From assembly GCA_958296015.1 (NCBI GenBank), contig CATQIH010000013.1, forward strand, positions 124,001 to 188,000: 64,000 nucleotides of DNA, written 5' to 3'. This document shows positions 8,316 through 17,444 of the stretch, one piece after another. The translations under genes and the position numbers were made by a program. The notes below the pieces were generated by a model. It saw only the letters and a program-made list of their open reading frames with translations, was not told where the DNA came from and ran no database searches. Source of the stretch: Cyclobacteriaceae bacterium (GTDB lineage: Bacteria; Bacteroidota; Bacteroidia; Cytophagales; Cyclobacteriaceae). Every line of letters starts with the position of its first letter. The stretch's first letter is position 1.

Positions 8316-10367
8316 ATGATGAGATTTTTACCTAGTAATGTATCCCGTTTCGTTTATCCGCTGCTTTTATTAATTATTGTGTTTGCTGTTAGTATTGAGT
8401 CAGCATACGCGCAAAGACAATCAGTCAAAAGAACAAGTTCAGGTCTTTATTATCTGGAATATCTACCTAGTAATTACAAATCGAGCGGTGAAAAATCTCC
8501 GGTTATTATTTTTCTGCATGGACGTGGAGAGAGAGGCAATGGCCCGGGGGGTGTCAAGTTGTTAAAGAGAAATGGCCCTCCCAAGCACATCGAGAAAGGC
8601 AATAATATGACCTTCAAGGCCAATGGATCTGGCAGAAGCTATAGCTTTGTTGTAATTTCCCCTCAGCTACCTACCAGCAAAAGCATCTGGGATCCAGCCA
8701 CAGTTGACGGAGTAGTGAATCATGTATTGAGTAAATACAATATTGACAAAGATCGCGTGTACCTCACTGGTTTGAGTTTGGGCGGCGGCGGTGTCTGGAG
8801 TTATGTGACCAGCAGTTATAATAAATCCAATAAAATTGCTGCCATAGCTCCGGTTGCCGGTTTTTTAGGTTCCAGCAAAAGTAAAAAAGATACCAAATTC
8901 TTAGCAGATAAGAAAGTCCCTGTTTGGGCTTTTCACAATAGTGGAGACAAAGTTGTTCCTCTACGTACAGGAAAAGCCCCTATTGATGGCCTGAAAAGTT
9001 ATAAACCAAGCGTAGCGCCCAGGTTTACTGTGTACAAATCAAACAGCCATAATTCATGGTCAAGTGCTTATTCTACAGATCATTCCAAACATTCACCTAA
9101 TGTATATGAGTGGCTATTGGCACAAAGAAGAGGCGGCACGTCTAATTCACCTTCACCTTCTAAAAACCAAGCTCCCGTAGCTTATGCGGGTAGAGATAAG
9201 TCCATCAGGCTACCCATCAATGCTACTACGCTTGACGGCAGGCAGAGCAAAGATGAAGATGGTAGCATCAAAAAGTATTACTGGAAAAAAGTAAGCGGAC
9301 CTTCTGCTTCTATCGTTAGTTCAGGAAGTGCTTCCACAAAAATCAAAAACCTCAGAGAGGGCAAATATGTGTTTGAACTTCAGGTGACAGACAACAAAGG
9401 TGCCTCCGACAAAGACCAGGTGCAGATCAAGATACTCAGGAAAAAAGATGACAAGAAAAGTGACCCTTCACCTGATAATGATGACGATAAAGGAGATTCG
9501 GATAAAGTTTCGTCAGCTGCTGTCAGAATTAATTTCAACCAATTGTCTGAAAATAATGCTTCCGGATGGAATAACATGAGCACCTCTCCCAATACAAATG
9601 CTTCAAGGTCTGGCCTGAAAGATGTTAAGAACAAGAATTCAGGAATATCTATCAAGCTGCTCACCAGTTGGAACGACAGCAACGACAGAGGCTATAGTAC
9701 AAAAAACAATTCGGCTGTATATCCTGATAAGGTGATCAGAAGCTACTATTATACTACTGGCACCGAGAAGATTCAGATCAGTGGCCTGAATAAAAATACT
9801 ACATACAAATTTTCATTCTATGCCAGTTCCTGGTTTGGTGGAAACAGAACGGCAGAATACAGCATCGGTAGTAAAAAAACTTCTCTGAATGCATCTTTCA
9901 ACAAAAGCAAAGTAGCTACCCTAAACGGCATCAAATCAAACAGCAAAGGGCAGGTAACGCTGGTTGTTGAAAAAGCATCAGGCGCAAAATATGGCTTTCT
10001 AGGTGCCATGACCATCGAGCCTCAGGGTGGCAGCAATGCAAGAGCTGCTGCTAACCAAACTAAAAATTCTACAATGGCTTCAGCAACCAGTGATTTGGAC
10101 ATGCCATCTATAGCAGTAAACGCTTATCCGAATCCGGTGATGGATATACTGTCTGTAGAAATGGCGGGTGAAAAGGGCGAAATAGCCTCTGTTGCGCTGG
10201 TAGATGCTTTGGGCAGAGTTGTATACAATGAAAACAAAACGATGAGTGGTTCTGCAGACACCTTTGAAATAGATGTAAATGCTCTCGGACTTAAGACTGG
10301 TCTGGTATTCTTGCAGGTAAATTCACCTACCTACGGTAAGAAGGTGATCAAGCTGATCAAGCAATAA
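8316..10367 (+). CDS. Secreted alpha/beta-hydrolase (esterase) with PKD domain and T9SS sorting domain
   Basis: I start at ATG 8316, which gives a signal peptide ending at AYA-Q; an upstream in-frame GTG at 8292 only lengthens the leader. Residues ~40-265 form an esterase/PHB-depolymerase-like hydrolase: HGRGERG oxyanion loop, nucleophile in GLSLGGGG (about Ser154), acid in GDKVVPL (about Asp211) and His in SNSHNSW (about His245). A PKD-like domain follows (about 282-377), then an Asp/Lys-rich linker, a beta-sandwich of unknown type (about 400-570), and a C-terminal sorting domain (AYPNPVMD..VLVDALGRVVY..KVIKLIKQ). The last part directs export by the type IX system. The substrate is unknown; acylated polysaccharide or polyester is possible. 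Confidence 0.85.
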   Translation: MMRFLPSNVSRFVYPLLLLIIVFAVSIESAYAQRQSVKRTSSGLYYLEYLPSNYKSSGEKSPVIIFLHGRGERGNGPGGVKLLKRNGPPKHIEKGNNMTFKANGSGRSYSFVVISPQLPTSKSIWDPATVDGVVNHVLSKYNIDKDRVYLTGLSLGGGGVWSYVTSSYNKSNKIAAIAPVAGFLGSSKSKKDTKFLADKKVPVWAFHNSGDKVVPLRTGKAPIDGLKSYKPSVAPRFTVYKSNSHNSWSSAYSTDHSKHSPNVYEWLLAQRRGGTSNSPSPSKNQAPVAYAGRDKSIRLPINATTLDGRQSKDEDGSIKKYYWKKVSGPSASIVSSGSASTKIKNLREGKYVFELQVTDNKGASDKDQVQIKILRKKDDKKSDPSPDNDDDKGDSDKVSSAAVRINFNQLSENNASGWNNMSTSPNTNASRSGLKDVKNKNSGISIKLLTSWNDSNDRGYSTKNNSAVYPDKVIRSYYYTTGTEKIQISGLNKNTTYKFSFYASSWFGGNRTAEYSIGSKKTSLNASFNKSKVATLNGIKSNSKGQVTLVVEKASGAKYGFLGAMTIEPQGGSNARAAANQTKNSTMASATSDLDMPSIAVNAYPNPVMDILSVEMAGEKGEIASVALVDALGRVVYNENKTMSGSADTFEIDVNALGLKTGLVFLQVNSPTYGKKVIKLIKQ

Positions 10368-10403
10368 AGCACTAAACCATAGCCAAAACCAAGCTGTGCT
10401 TCG

Positions 10404-10434
10404 AAGCCGGACGATTACTCGTCCGGCTTTTTTT
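10404..10434 (+). terminator. Rho-independent terminator after the esterase gene
   Basis: A perfect 10-bp stem (AAGCCGGACG with CGTCCGGCTT) and a 6-nt loop are followed by a run of T. It lies 37 bp after the esterase stop. Confidence 0.9.
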
Positions 10435-10807
10435 GTGCTTCAAAGAAGGAGTGGGCCATGCCAAATTACAATCATCAGGTAAACAGTTGTGTATAAATAG
10501 GAGAGGTACTTACATCAAAAGTCTTTTGCCGATTTACAGCAATACTATATAGCGATATAAGCACGTGTTCGCTGGTTTACTAACATGATCAGCGTAGTCT
10601 CCTGCTGCTCACATTAATGATTTTATATGTGACACCGTCACGATTAATCAATGGTTTTTAAAGGTTAGTGATGTTTTATTCATTTTTTAGACATTAACGT
10701 TATACAAATAATATACGAATGGTATAAAAATAGAAGTGATTTGGGATGTTATAACAAATTAAAATTTTATTCAATCAATTTATTAACAATTCTAATTTGC
10801 TTGTTTT
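10435..10807. other. Intergenic region upstream of the beta-barrel gene
   Basis: These 373 bp are AT-rich, with no ORF and no clear repeat. The last 60 bp before 10808 contain near matches to the -7 element, but none is complete. Confidence 0.5.
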
Positions 10808-11377
10808 ATGAAAAGACTATTATTATCAGTCGCATTTTTATCAGTAATGTCTTTGTCCTATGGGCAATCAACTATCTTTAAGCCGTTCAAAGTAGATCTT
10901 GGAGTTGGTTATGGTTTTGGTAATGCCAAAGGCGTAACTTTCCACTTAGAACCTAAGTATAGCATCAAAGACCAGATTGCTATTGGTTTGCGTATGGAAG
11001 GTGCCTTGCTGGGCAACGTAGAAATGGAAGATGGCGGAAATGGAGCAACAAGTGTAGATATATCTGCTATAGCTTCTTATCTGGTTACAGGAGATTACTA
11101 TTTTTCTAATAATACGTTCAGACCATTGGTTGGTTTAGGAGCAGGTGTCTATAACATGGGTAGTGTGGGTATTACTACCACAGATAACCAAGCAAATATA
11201 GATGAACCGGTAGTGGAAGTAGGAACCAAGTTTGGTATTGCTCCTCGTATTGGTTTTGAAGCAGGTCACTTCCGTATGGGACTGGAATACAACATTATCA
11301 CCGGACAGCCGAAAGATTTCAATAGAAATTATTTTGCAGCCAAAATAGGCGTTGTATTTGGTGGCGGCAGAAGATAA
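10808..11377 (+). CDS. Small outer-membrane beta-barrel protein
   Basis: This 189-residue protein has a signal peptide (MKRLLLSVAFLSVMSLSYGQS) and alternating hydrophobic strands characteristic of an eight-stranded porin-like barrel (for example VDLGVGYGFGNAKGVTF, RPLVGLGAGVYNMGSVGI, FRMGLEYNIITG, FAAKIGVVFGGG). It ends in the Gly-rich strand typical of outer-membrane proteins. It is probably a structural or small-molecule porin; no ligand can be assigned. It is monocistronic between a long leader and a hairpin terminator. Confidence 0.75.
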   Translation: MKRLLLSVAFLSVMSLSYGQSTIFKPFKVDLGVGYGFGNAKGVTFHLEPKYSIKDQIAIGLRMEGALLGNVEMEDGGNGATSVDISAIASYLVTGDYYFSNNTFRPLVGLGAGVYNMGSVGITTTDNQANIDEPVVEVGTKFGIAPRIGFEAGHFRMGLEYNIITGQPKDFNRNYFAAKIGVVFGGGRR

Positions 11378-11400
11378 TATTTTGCTATTACTTGATAAGA

Positions 11401-11430
11401 AAGCCGTCTGTTACAGGACGGCTTTTTTTG
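11401..11430. terminator. Terminator hairpin between convergent genes
   Basis: Arms AAGCCGTC and GACGGCTT pair around an 8-nt loop and are followed on the + strand by seven T. It ends the beta-barrel transcript and overlaps the 3' end of the convergent TMEM175 gene. Confidence 0.85.
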
Positions 11431-12031
11431 TATTCTCATGCACCTCATCACCTTCGGATGAGTCATACATGCGCTCGATACGCTTGTCAGGAACAAGCCA
11501 GATAAGTGCCACCAGCACATATACCCCTCCTGAAATCCACGAGTTGAAGAAAGCACTCACGATACCAATAATATAGAACACGGGAGAAATCTTTCCTTTT
11601 AGATTGTTCCCTACGGCTTTGACTATTGTAGAATTTTTTCCATTTTTTGCTATAATAGTGCGTTGCAAAATCCAGTAGGCAATAGCCGCCATAAGCAATA
11701 CAACGCCATACATGACCATAGTATCGGAAGCAAAATGATTCTCTCCCATCCAACCGGTAACAAAAGGCACCAGCGACAGCCAGAACAACAAATACAGGTT
11801 GGCCCACAATACACTACCACTGATTTTATCGGTAGCATTCAACATATGGTGATGATTATTCCAGTAAATACCCAAATAGACAAAGCTCAATACATAACTC
11901 AGAAGTATCGGGATCAGTGGTTTCAGCGATGCAATATCTTTGCCATGTGGCACCTTGATCTCCAACACCATAATGGTAATGATAATCGCTAACACCCCAT
12001 CACTAAATGCTTCCAACCTTCCTGTTTTCAT
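11411..12031 (-). CDS. TMEM175-family potassium channel (DUF1211)
   Basis: The 206-residue protein begins with the family signature RLEAFSDGVLAIIITIMVLEIK, whose FSDGV motif lines the ion path of bacterial TMEM175 channels. Six membrane helices can be counted (about 10-26, 42-62, 75-95, 105-123, 150-165, 168-183). Bacterial members work as tetramers and pass potassium. Its tail (KRIERMYDSSEGDEVHENTKKAVL) is cytoplasmic. It stands alone with its 3' end inside the shared terminator. The physiological role in bacteria is poorly known. Confidence 0.9.
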   Translation of the reverse strand: MKTGRLEAFSDGVLAIIITIMVLEIKVPHGKDIASLKPLIPILLSYVLSFVYLGIYWNNHHHMLNATDKISGSVLWANLYLLFWLSLVPFVTGWMGENHFASDTMVMYGVVLLMAAIAYWILQRTIIAKNGKNSTIVKAVGNNLKGKISPVFYIIGIVSAFFNSWISGGVYVLVALIWLVPDKRIERMYDSSEGDEVHENTKKAVL

Positions 12032-12224
12032 AAGTTGAATATCTAATAAGAAAAATCAGGGTGTTCATCATATTGCATATATCAAACCTTTTTGGGTTGA
12101 TCTACTTAAAGTGTTAGCACTATCATTTTCCCAAATATAGAGGATTATTTTCATAGTCTCTGTATTTGGTAATTGTATACTATTCCAATTAAAGTAAAGC
12201 AATTCCAATCCAAATTTCACCATA

Positions 12225-12827
12225 TTATGATACTTTACTAAACCTGAACGTGCGGTAGCTATAGTAGCTCAATACGGTTTCTATCGCCCGGCTGATGGCC
12301 TGGTTGATCGGGTAAAACTCATTGGCCAGGGTAAAGTCTATGGCTGTCATCTGCATGTAGTAGTCGCGGCCTATCGAGATGCGCGTGCCTTGAACCACTG
12401 CCTGCTTTGCCTGCTCATAGGCTGCGGGCTGGTCTTCTTTGATGGGTCTACAGGTAGCCAGCATCGGATTGTTGTGCTTATCGCGCACAGCAGAAAAGCC
12501 AAACAGGCGACAGATCAGTCCCCGATGGGCATACATGGTGCAGTGCCCTGTCTGCTGGTTGCTGAAAGTCTTTAAATTAATACATACGGAACCGTTTTGC
12601 ATAGTCTTGATGCGTTCCAGGCACTGTAATGCCTCGCCATTTCTAAAAACGTGATAGGCAAACGGCAGAAATTCCAGCACCGTAGCTTCAATATCCGGTT
12701 TATAGCAGCACTTGCCGCAACCTGCCAGGCAGTGGAGCTTACTTTCCTGCTGAAACGTACTTACATCTTTGGAAAGCTGCCTGAACACTCGTTCTACAGC
12801 CTGCACTTTCTGATAAATTGATGACAT
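12225..12827 (-). CDS. YkgJ-type cysteine-cluster protein
   Basis: The protein carries the cysteine pattern of the YkgJ family: C-AGCGKCC in the N-terminal third and GHCTMYAHRGLICRLFGF further on, which together probably bind a zinc ion or an Fe-S cluster. The preferred start is ATG 12827 (MSSIYQKVQAVERVF); an in-frame ATG at 12866 would add 13 residues. The biochemical function of the family is not established. It is divergent from thrB, so the gene is probably monocistronic. The 193-bp gap downstream shows no hairpin. Confidence 0.8.
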   Translation of the reverse strand: MSSIYQKVQAVERVFRQLSKDVSTFQQESKLHCLAGCGKCCYKPDIEATVLEFLPFAYHVFRNGEALQCLERIKTMQNGSVCINLKTFSNQQTGHCTMYAHRGLICRLFGFSAVRDKHNNPMLATCRPIKEDQPAAYEQAKQAVVQGTRISIGRDYYMQMTAIDFTLANEFYPINQAISRAIETVLSYYSYRTFRFSKVS

Positions 12828-12925
12828 ATAAGCCTTAGAAATTTTGCGAATATAGAGGTCTAACAAACCTTTTCAACATTTAGTGGCAAAATAATCTTTA
12901 CTTATTAGTTTGTCGCTAATTATGC

Positions 12926-12933
12926 TAATTTTG
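12926..12933 (+). promoter_or_regulatory. Candidate -7 element of the thrB promoter (TAATTTTG)
   Basis: A perfect TAnnTTTG lies between the divergent YkgJ and thrB genes. A TTTG at 12909-12912 is too close (13-bp spacer) to be a standard -33 box. If this -7 is used, the ATG at 12922 would lie outside the transcript, favouring the TTG start at 12982. Confidence 0.4.
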
Positions 12934-12981
12934 CCCTTCCAGCACGATGCTGCGCAAAGTATAAAACAGAAAGGACCAACA

Positions 12982-13929
12982 TTGGATAAGAAAATTCGCG
13001 TATTTGCTCCGGCCACTGTGGCCAATGTGGCCTGTGGGTTTGATATTATGGGTTTTGCGATTGAACATCCCGGCGATGAGGTAGAGATGACGCTGACAGA
13101 GCGCAAAGGTGTGGTGATCAGCAAGATTATTGGCGATGAAGGCAAGCTGCCTTTGGATGCAGATAAGAATACGGTCGGTATTGTGGTGAAATACCTACTG
13201 GAAAAGGTGAGGTCCAAATATGGCGTAAAGATTACACTCTACAAACAAATGCCATTGGGCAGCGGACTGGGTTCCAGTGCGGCCAGTGCTGTAGCCAGCC
13301 TTTGCGCTGCCAATGAGCTGCTGGCCCGCTATGAGCCGGAGAAAGCACTCAGACGGGAAGAATTGCTGCCTTTTGCCATGGAAGGAGAACGCCTGGCCTG
13401 TGGTTCTGCCCATGCTGATAATGTAGCCCCCGCGCTGATGGGAGGGTTTGTGCTGATCAGAAGTTATGACCCGCTGGATGTGGTGAGAATACCTACGCCC
13501 GAAGCGTTGAGGGCTACGGTCATTCACCCACACGTGGAGGTGCAGACGCGTGATGCCCGCAGTATCCTCAGAAAACAAATTTCGCTCAAAGATGCCATTG
13601 TGCAGTGGGGCAATACGGCCGGGCTGGTAGCCGGGCTGTGGCAATGTGATTTTGACCTGATCGGAAGGTCTATGCAGGATGTCATCATTGAGCCTATCCG
13701 CTCTATCCTGATTCCGGGGTTTGATGCCGTCAAGGCTAATGCCATGTATGCCGGTGCGCTGGGGTGTGGCATTTCGGGTTCCGGTCCGTCTGTCTTTGCC
13801 CTTAGCCGCAACCAGGAGATCGCCGAAGAAGTAGGCCGGAAGATGCAGAATGCCTTTGGCGCACTGAACATAGACAGCGAAGTATATGTTTCTCCTATTA
13901 ACCGGCAGGGGCCCCGAATCATTGAATGA
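12982..13929 (+). CDS. thrB: Homoserine kinase
   Basis: This GHMP kinase phosphorylates L-homoserine to O-phospho-L-homoserine, the fourth step of threonine synthesis from aspartate. The N-terminal FAPATVANVACGFDIMG, the ATP-binding loop PLGSGLGSSAASAVAS, and the C-terminal block ALGCGISGSGPSVFAL are all intact. I choose the TTG at 12982 (MDKKIRVFAP) because family members start just before this block and AGAAAGGA precedes it; an in-frame ATG at 12922 would add 20 residues but overlaps a likely promoter. The thrC gene follows after 32 bp. The usual upstream bifunctional aspartokinase gene is not here. Confidence 0.95.
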   Translation: MDKKIRVFAPATVANVACGFDIMGFAIEHPGDEVEMTLTERKGVVISKIIGDEGKLPLDADKNTVGIVVKYLLEKVRSKYGVKITLYKQMPLGSGLGSSAASAVASLCAANELLARYEPEKALRREELLPFAMEGERLACGSAHADNVAPALMGGFVLIRSYDPLDVVRIPTPEALRATVIHPHVEVQTRDARSILRKQISLKDAIVQWGNTAGLVAGLWQCDFDLIGRSMQDVIIEPIRSILIPGFDAVKANAMYAGALGCGISGSGPSVFALSRNQEIAEEVGRKMQNAFGALNIDSEVYVSPINRQGPRIIE

Positions 13930-13961
13930 ACAAACCCTTTTGACATTTTTAACTTCTCGCT

Positions 13962-15323
13962 ATGCAACTTTTTAGCACAAATGCTACATCGGCCAATCAT
14001 CAGTTAGTAAGTTTTCAACAAGCTGTATTCAAAAGCCTGCCAGAAGACAACGGGCTGTATATGCCGGTATTTATCCCGCGTCTTCCGGACAGCTTTCTCC
14101 AGCATATTGAGAAATATACCTTTCAGGAGATCGCCTTTGAAGTGGCTCAGACGATTATCGGCGACGAGATTCCTGCCCTTGCTTTGCGAAATATTGTGGA
14201 AGAAGCCATCAACTTTGAGGCACCCATCATCACGTTGGATCAACAGGTGCGGGTGCTTGAACTTTTTCATGGGCCTACGCTGGCTTTCAAAGATTTTGGT
14301 GCCCGCTTCATGGCGCGGGTGATGTCGTGGTTTTTGCAGAAAGACCCGGCAGCGCAGCAGATTAATATCCTGGTGGCTACTTCCGGAGATACGGGCGGAG
14401 CCGTGGCGCAGGGCTTTCTGAATGTGCCGGGCATTGAAGTGACGCTGCTCTACCCCAAAGGTAAGGTGAGCGACGTGCAGGAAAAACAACTGACCACCGT
14501 AGGCAACAACGTATCGGCACTGGAAGTAGACGGTACCTTTGACGATTGCCAGCACATGGTGAAGCAGGCTTTCCTGGACCAGGAACTAAATCAGCGACTG
14601 AACCTTTCTTCGGCCAACTCTATCAACATCAGCCGCCTGATACCTCAATCCTTTTATTACTTTAATGCGTATGCACAGCTAAAGCGGGAGACATCCTACA
14701 GTCCGGAGCAGAAGCTTGTTTTTTCGGTACCCAGCGGCAATTTCGGCAACCTTTGTGCCGGACTGATCGCTCGGGCGATGGGGCTGCCCGTACACCAGAT
14801 GATTGCTGCTACCAACGCCAATGATATTGTACCCAACTATCTGCTCACCGGCAATTTTCAACCAAGACCATCGGTCAGGACACTGTCTAATGCGATGGAT
14901 GTAGGCAACCCCAGCAACTTTGCCCGGCTCCGTGCCTTTTATCAGTCAGAGGAAGACATGCCGGAAGAAGCCGTGCTGACAGCCATCAAAAGGGATATCA
15001 TTGGCAAACCGTATACCAATGAAGAAACGCAGCAAGGCATCACAGAGGTTTTTCAAAAGTATTTTGGCTATGTGATGTGTCCGCATACTGCCGTTGGCTA
15101 CCTGGGTCTGAAAGATTATCTGAAAGAAAAAGATGCCTCTACCTGTGGGGTGATCCTGGCTACGGCACATCCGGCTAAGTTTATAGATACCGTAGAACAG
15201 GCAACCGGTGAACAGATTGTGCTGCCCGACAGTCTGCAAAGGTTAATGTACGAACAGAAAAATGCTACTTCTATCTCAAACCAGTACGAAAACCTGAAGG
15301 CATTTCTTCTACAAAAAGCTTAA
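13962..15323 (+). CDS. thrC: Threonine synthase
   Basis: This pyridoxal-phosphate enzyme converts O-phosphohomoserine to threonine. The 453-residue length is normal for the long bacterial form. The PLP-binding lysine lies in HGPTLAFKDFGARF (Lys110), the phosphate-cradle loop is ATSGDTGGAVAQGF, and SVPSGNFGNLCAG and ANSINISRLIPQ are further family blocks. It is 32 bp downstream of thrB and almost certainly in the same transcript. No terminator hairpin with a T-run was seen after its stop. Confidence 0.97.
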   Translation: MQLFSTNATSANHQLVSFQQAVFKSLPEDNGLYMPVFIPRLPDSFLQHIEKYTFQEIAFEVAQTIIGDEIPALALRNIVEEAINFEAPIITLDQQVRVLELFHGPTLAFKDFGARFMARVMSWFLQKDPAAQQINILVATSGDTGGAVAQGFLNVPGIEVTLLYPKGKVSDVQEKQLTTVGNNVSALEVDGTFDDCQHMVKQAFLDQELNQRLNLSSANSINISRLIPQSFYYFNAYAQLKRETSYSPEQKLVFSVPSGNFGNLCAGLIARAMGLPVHQMIAATNANDIVPNYLLTGNFQPRPSVRTLSNAMDVGNPSNFARLRAFYQSEEDMPEEAVLTAIKRDIIGKPYTNEETQQGITEVFQKYFGYVMCPHTAVGYLGLKDYLKEKDASTCGVILATAHPAKFIDTVEQATGEQIVLPDSLQRLMYEQKNATSISNQYENLKAFLLQKA

Positions 15324-15509
15324 GCATATCCTTAGTTGCTGATGTGGGGTGTGCGATAAGTTACAGGCAGCGCAGCGTTTGAAGCCTTGCGCTGATGATG
15401 ATAAGTATGAATACTCTGCATTTTGTTGTATATCTCCAATTTGTTGATTCAATGCTTATTGCCAAAATTTAATTATCTTCATAGTAGGTTTTACTTTTAA
15501 ACAGATAGT

Positions 15510-16088
15510 ATGGAAAAGTACGCGATCAAATTTCCCAGGAATAAGCAATTTACGGACGATGAGTTTTTTACTTTTTGCCAGGAAAACAGTAATTTAAAGT
15601 TTGAGCGTACTGCCCAGGGAGAAATTATTATTATGTCACCAACCGGAGGTCTTACAGGTTTTAGAAACAGTGAAATTGTTGCAGAACTAAGAAATTGGAA
15701 CAAAAAATATCGGCTTGGGAAAGTCTTCGATTCCTCCACAGGCTTTCGTTTGCCCAATGGTGCTATGCGTTCACCGGATGCCTCCTGGGTAGAAAACAGT
15801 CGCTGGCAGGCTTTGAGTCAGGAAGAGCAAAAAAAGTTTCCGCCGTTATGCCCCGATTTTGTCGTAGAGTTGATGTCTGCCTCTGATGAACTGGCTGAAA
15901 CACAAACCAAAATGGAAGAATGGTTAGCCAATGGTTGCCGTTTAGGCTGGCTTATCAACCCCGAAGAAGAACAGGTATTTATTTACCGGCCTAGAAAAGG
16001 CATGCAGGAGGTTAGAGGATTTGATCAGCAACTACAAGGTGGCGAGGTGTTGTCAGGTTTTGTTTTAGATATGGATTTACTAAAATAA
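15510..16088 (+). CDS. Uma2-family (DUF820) putative restriction-like endonuclease, copy A
   Basis: The 192-residue protein has the PD-(D/E)xK-like Uma2 fold: SPDASWVENSRW, then CPDFVVELMSASDELAE, a Lys-bearing helix TKMEEWLANGCRLGWLINP, and a final strand EEEQVFIYRP. These match the family's putative catalytic Asp, Glu and Lys positions. Uma2 genes are numerous in filamentous bacteria and in Cytophagales, and their role is unknown. A nearly identical gene follows after 12 bp. The start is fixed because sequence identity with copy B begins exactly at this ATG. Confidence 0.85.
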   Translation: MEKYAIKFPRNKQFTDDEFFTFCQENSNLKFERTAQGEIIIMSPTGGLTGFRNSEIVAELRNWNKKYRLGKVFDSSTGFRLPNGAMRSPDASWVENSRWQALSQEEQKKFPPLCPDFVVELMSASDELAETQTKMEEWLANGCRLGWLINPEEEQVFIYRPRKGMQEVRGFDQQLQGGEVLSGFVLDMDLLK

Positions 16089-16582
16089 AGTGCATAACAA
16101 ATGGAAAAGTACGCGATCAAATTTCCCAGGAATAAGCAATTTACGGACGATGAGTTTTTTACTTTTTGCCAGGAAAACAGTAATTTAAAGTTTGAGCGTA
16201 CTGCCCAGGGAGAAATTATTATTATGTCACCAACCGGAGGTCTTACAGGGAGAAGAAATACAAAAATATTGTCAGCCTTAGATGGCTGGAATGAAGTTCA
16301 TCAACTGGGAGAGGTCTTCGATTCCTCCACAGGCTTTCGCTTACCCAATGGTGCTATGCGTTCACCGGATGCCTCCTGGGTAGAAAACAGTCGCTGGCAG
16401 GCTTTGAGTCAGGAAGAGCAAAAAAAGTTTCCGCCGTTATGCCCCGATTTTGTCGTAGAGTTGATGTCTGCCTCTGATGAACTGGCTGAAACACAAACCA
16501 AAATGGAAGAATGGTTAGCCAATGGTTGCCGTTTAGGCTGGCTTATCAACCCCGAAGAAGAACAGGTATTTATTTATCGGCC
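15510..16582 (+). repeat. Tandem direct duplication with mosaic identity (591-bp period)
   Basis: Two blocks are repeated at an offset of 591 bp. Block 1 covers 15510-15659 and 16101-16250 and looks identical. Block 2 covers about 15723-15991 and 16314-16582 and is identical except for a few third-position changes (for example CGTTTG versus CGCTTA near the start and TACCGG versus TATCGG at the end). Between the blocks about 63 bp differ strongly. Confidence 0.9.
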
Positions 16583-16676
16583 CGGAAACACGGTAGAAAT
16601 AAAAAGCTTTGATCAGCCACTGGAAGCCGGTGATGAACTGCCAGGGTTTATATTAGATTTATCTTTGCTTGCATAG
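16101..16676 (+). CDS. Uma2-family (DUF820) putative restriction-like endonuclease, copy B
   Basis: This 191-residue protein is identical to copy A for residues 1-50 and about 73-160, but differs in residues 51-72 and from about 161 to the end. The catalytic pattern (SPDASW, CPDFVVELMSASD, KMEEWLANG) is the same in both. The sharp switch between identity and divergence at the DNA level implies gene conversion or recent recombination between older paralogs. Both copies keep open frames. It is followed after 15 bp by the pseudouridine synthase gene. Confidence 0.85.
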   Translation: MEKYAIKFPRNKQFTDDEFFTFCQENSNLKFERTAQGEIIIMSPTGGLTGRRNTKILSALDGWNEVHQLGEVFDSSTGFRLPNGAMRSPDASWVENSRWQALSQEEQKKFPPLCPDFVVELMSASDELAETQTKMEEWLANGCRLGWLINPEEEQVFIYRPGNTVEIKSFDQPLEAGDELPGFILDLSLLA

Positions 16677-16691
16677 TTAACTCCGCTGATT

Positions 16692-17390
16692 TTGCATCCT
16701 GCCTATTACCCGTCATTAGTATTGTATGAAGATAACCACTTGTTGGTGGTTAATAAGCCATCGGGCAGCCTGGTGCAGGGCGACCGCACCGGTGACAAGC
16801 CGTTGGTGGACATCTACAAAGACTATATCAAAGAAAAATACCATAAGCCAGGGGCTGTTTTCCTGGGCGTAGTACACCGGCTGGACAGGCCCGTCTCGGG
16901 TGTGCTTGCTTTTGCCAAAACTTCCAAAGCACTGGAGCGTATGAACAAACTCTTCCGGACTAGAGAAGTGCGCAAGACTTACTGGGCCATTGTCACACAC
17001 AAGCCTCCTGAGGCGGAAGGCAAACTGGTACATTGGCTGAAAAAAGACAATGTAAAGAACGTCACCACGGCTTACGCCAAAGAAGTAGGCAACAGCAAAA
17101 AAGCCGAACTCAACTACCGGCTTATCGGTATACAGGAACAGCAGTATCTGCTGGAAGTTGAGCCGCTAACGGGAAGGCCGCATCAGATACGGGTACAGCT
17201 TGCTAAAATGGGTTGTGTGATCAAAGGAGACGTAAAATACGGTGCCGACCAGCCCAACAAAGAGGCTGATATTTGTCTGTTTGCCCGCCGTCTATCTTTC
17301 ACGCACCCTGTTGGGCAGGAACCTGTGGTGATAGAAGCTCCTGTTCCTGCTTATGAAAGCTGGAAGTTATTTGCTAACTTCACTGCATAA
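16692..17390 (+). CDS. RluA-family pseudouridine synthase
   Basis: The enzyme isomerises specific uridines in RNA to pseudouridine. It shows the RluA hallmark HRLDRPVSGVL with the catalytic Asp of HRLD, an N-terminal LYEDNHLLVVNKPSG block and a C-terminal EPLTGRPHQIRVQLA block. At 232 residues it lacks an S4 domain, as in RluA/RluC-like short forms. No ATG is available near the conserved N-terminus; I use the TTG at 16692, with another TTG at 16722 as alternative. The target RNA position cannot be told. It sits 15 bp after Uma2 copy B and may be transcribed with it. Confidence 0.92.
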   Translation: MHPAYYPSLVLYEDNHLLVVNKPSGSLVQGDRTGDKPLVDIYKDYIKEKYHKPGAVFLGVVHRLDRPVSGVLAFAKTSKALERMNKLFRTREVRKTYWAIVTHKPPEAEGKLVHWLKKDNVKNVTTAYAKEVGNSKKAELNYRLIGIQEQQYLLEVEPLTGRPHQIRVQLAKMGCVIKGDVKYGADQPNKEADICLFARRLSFTHPVGQEPVVIEAPVPAYESWKLFANFTA

Positions 17391-17444
17391 GTACTTGACA
17401 AAAAGAGCGATAAGCAGTTAGCTATAAGCCAAAACAGACAGATT

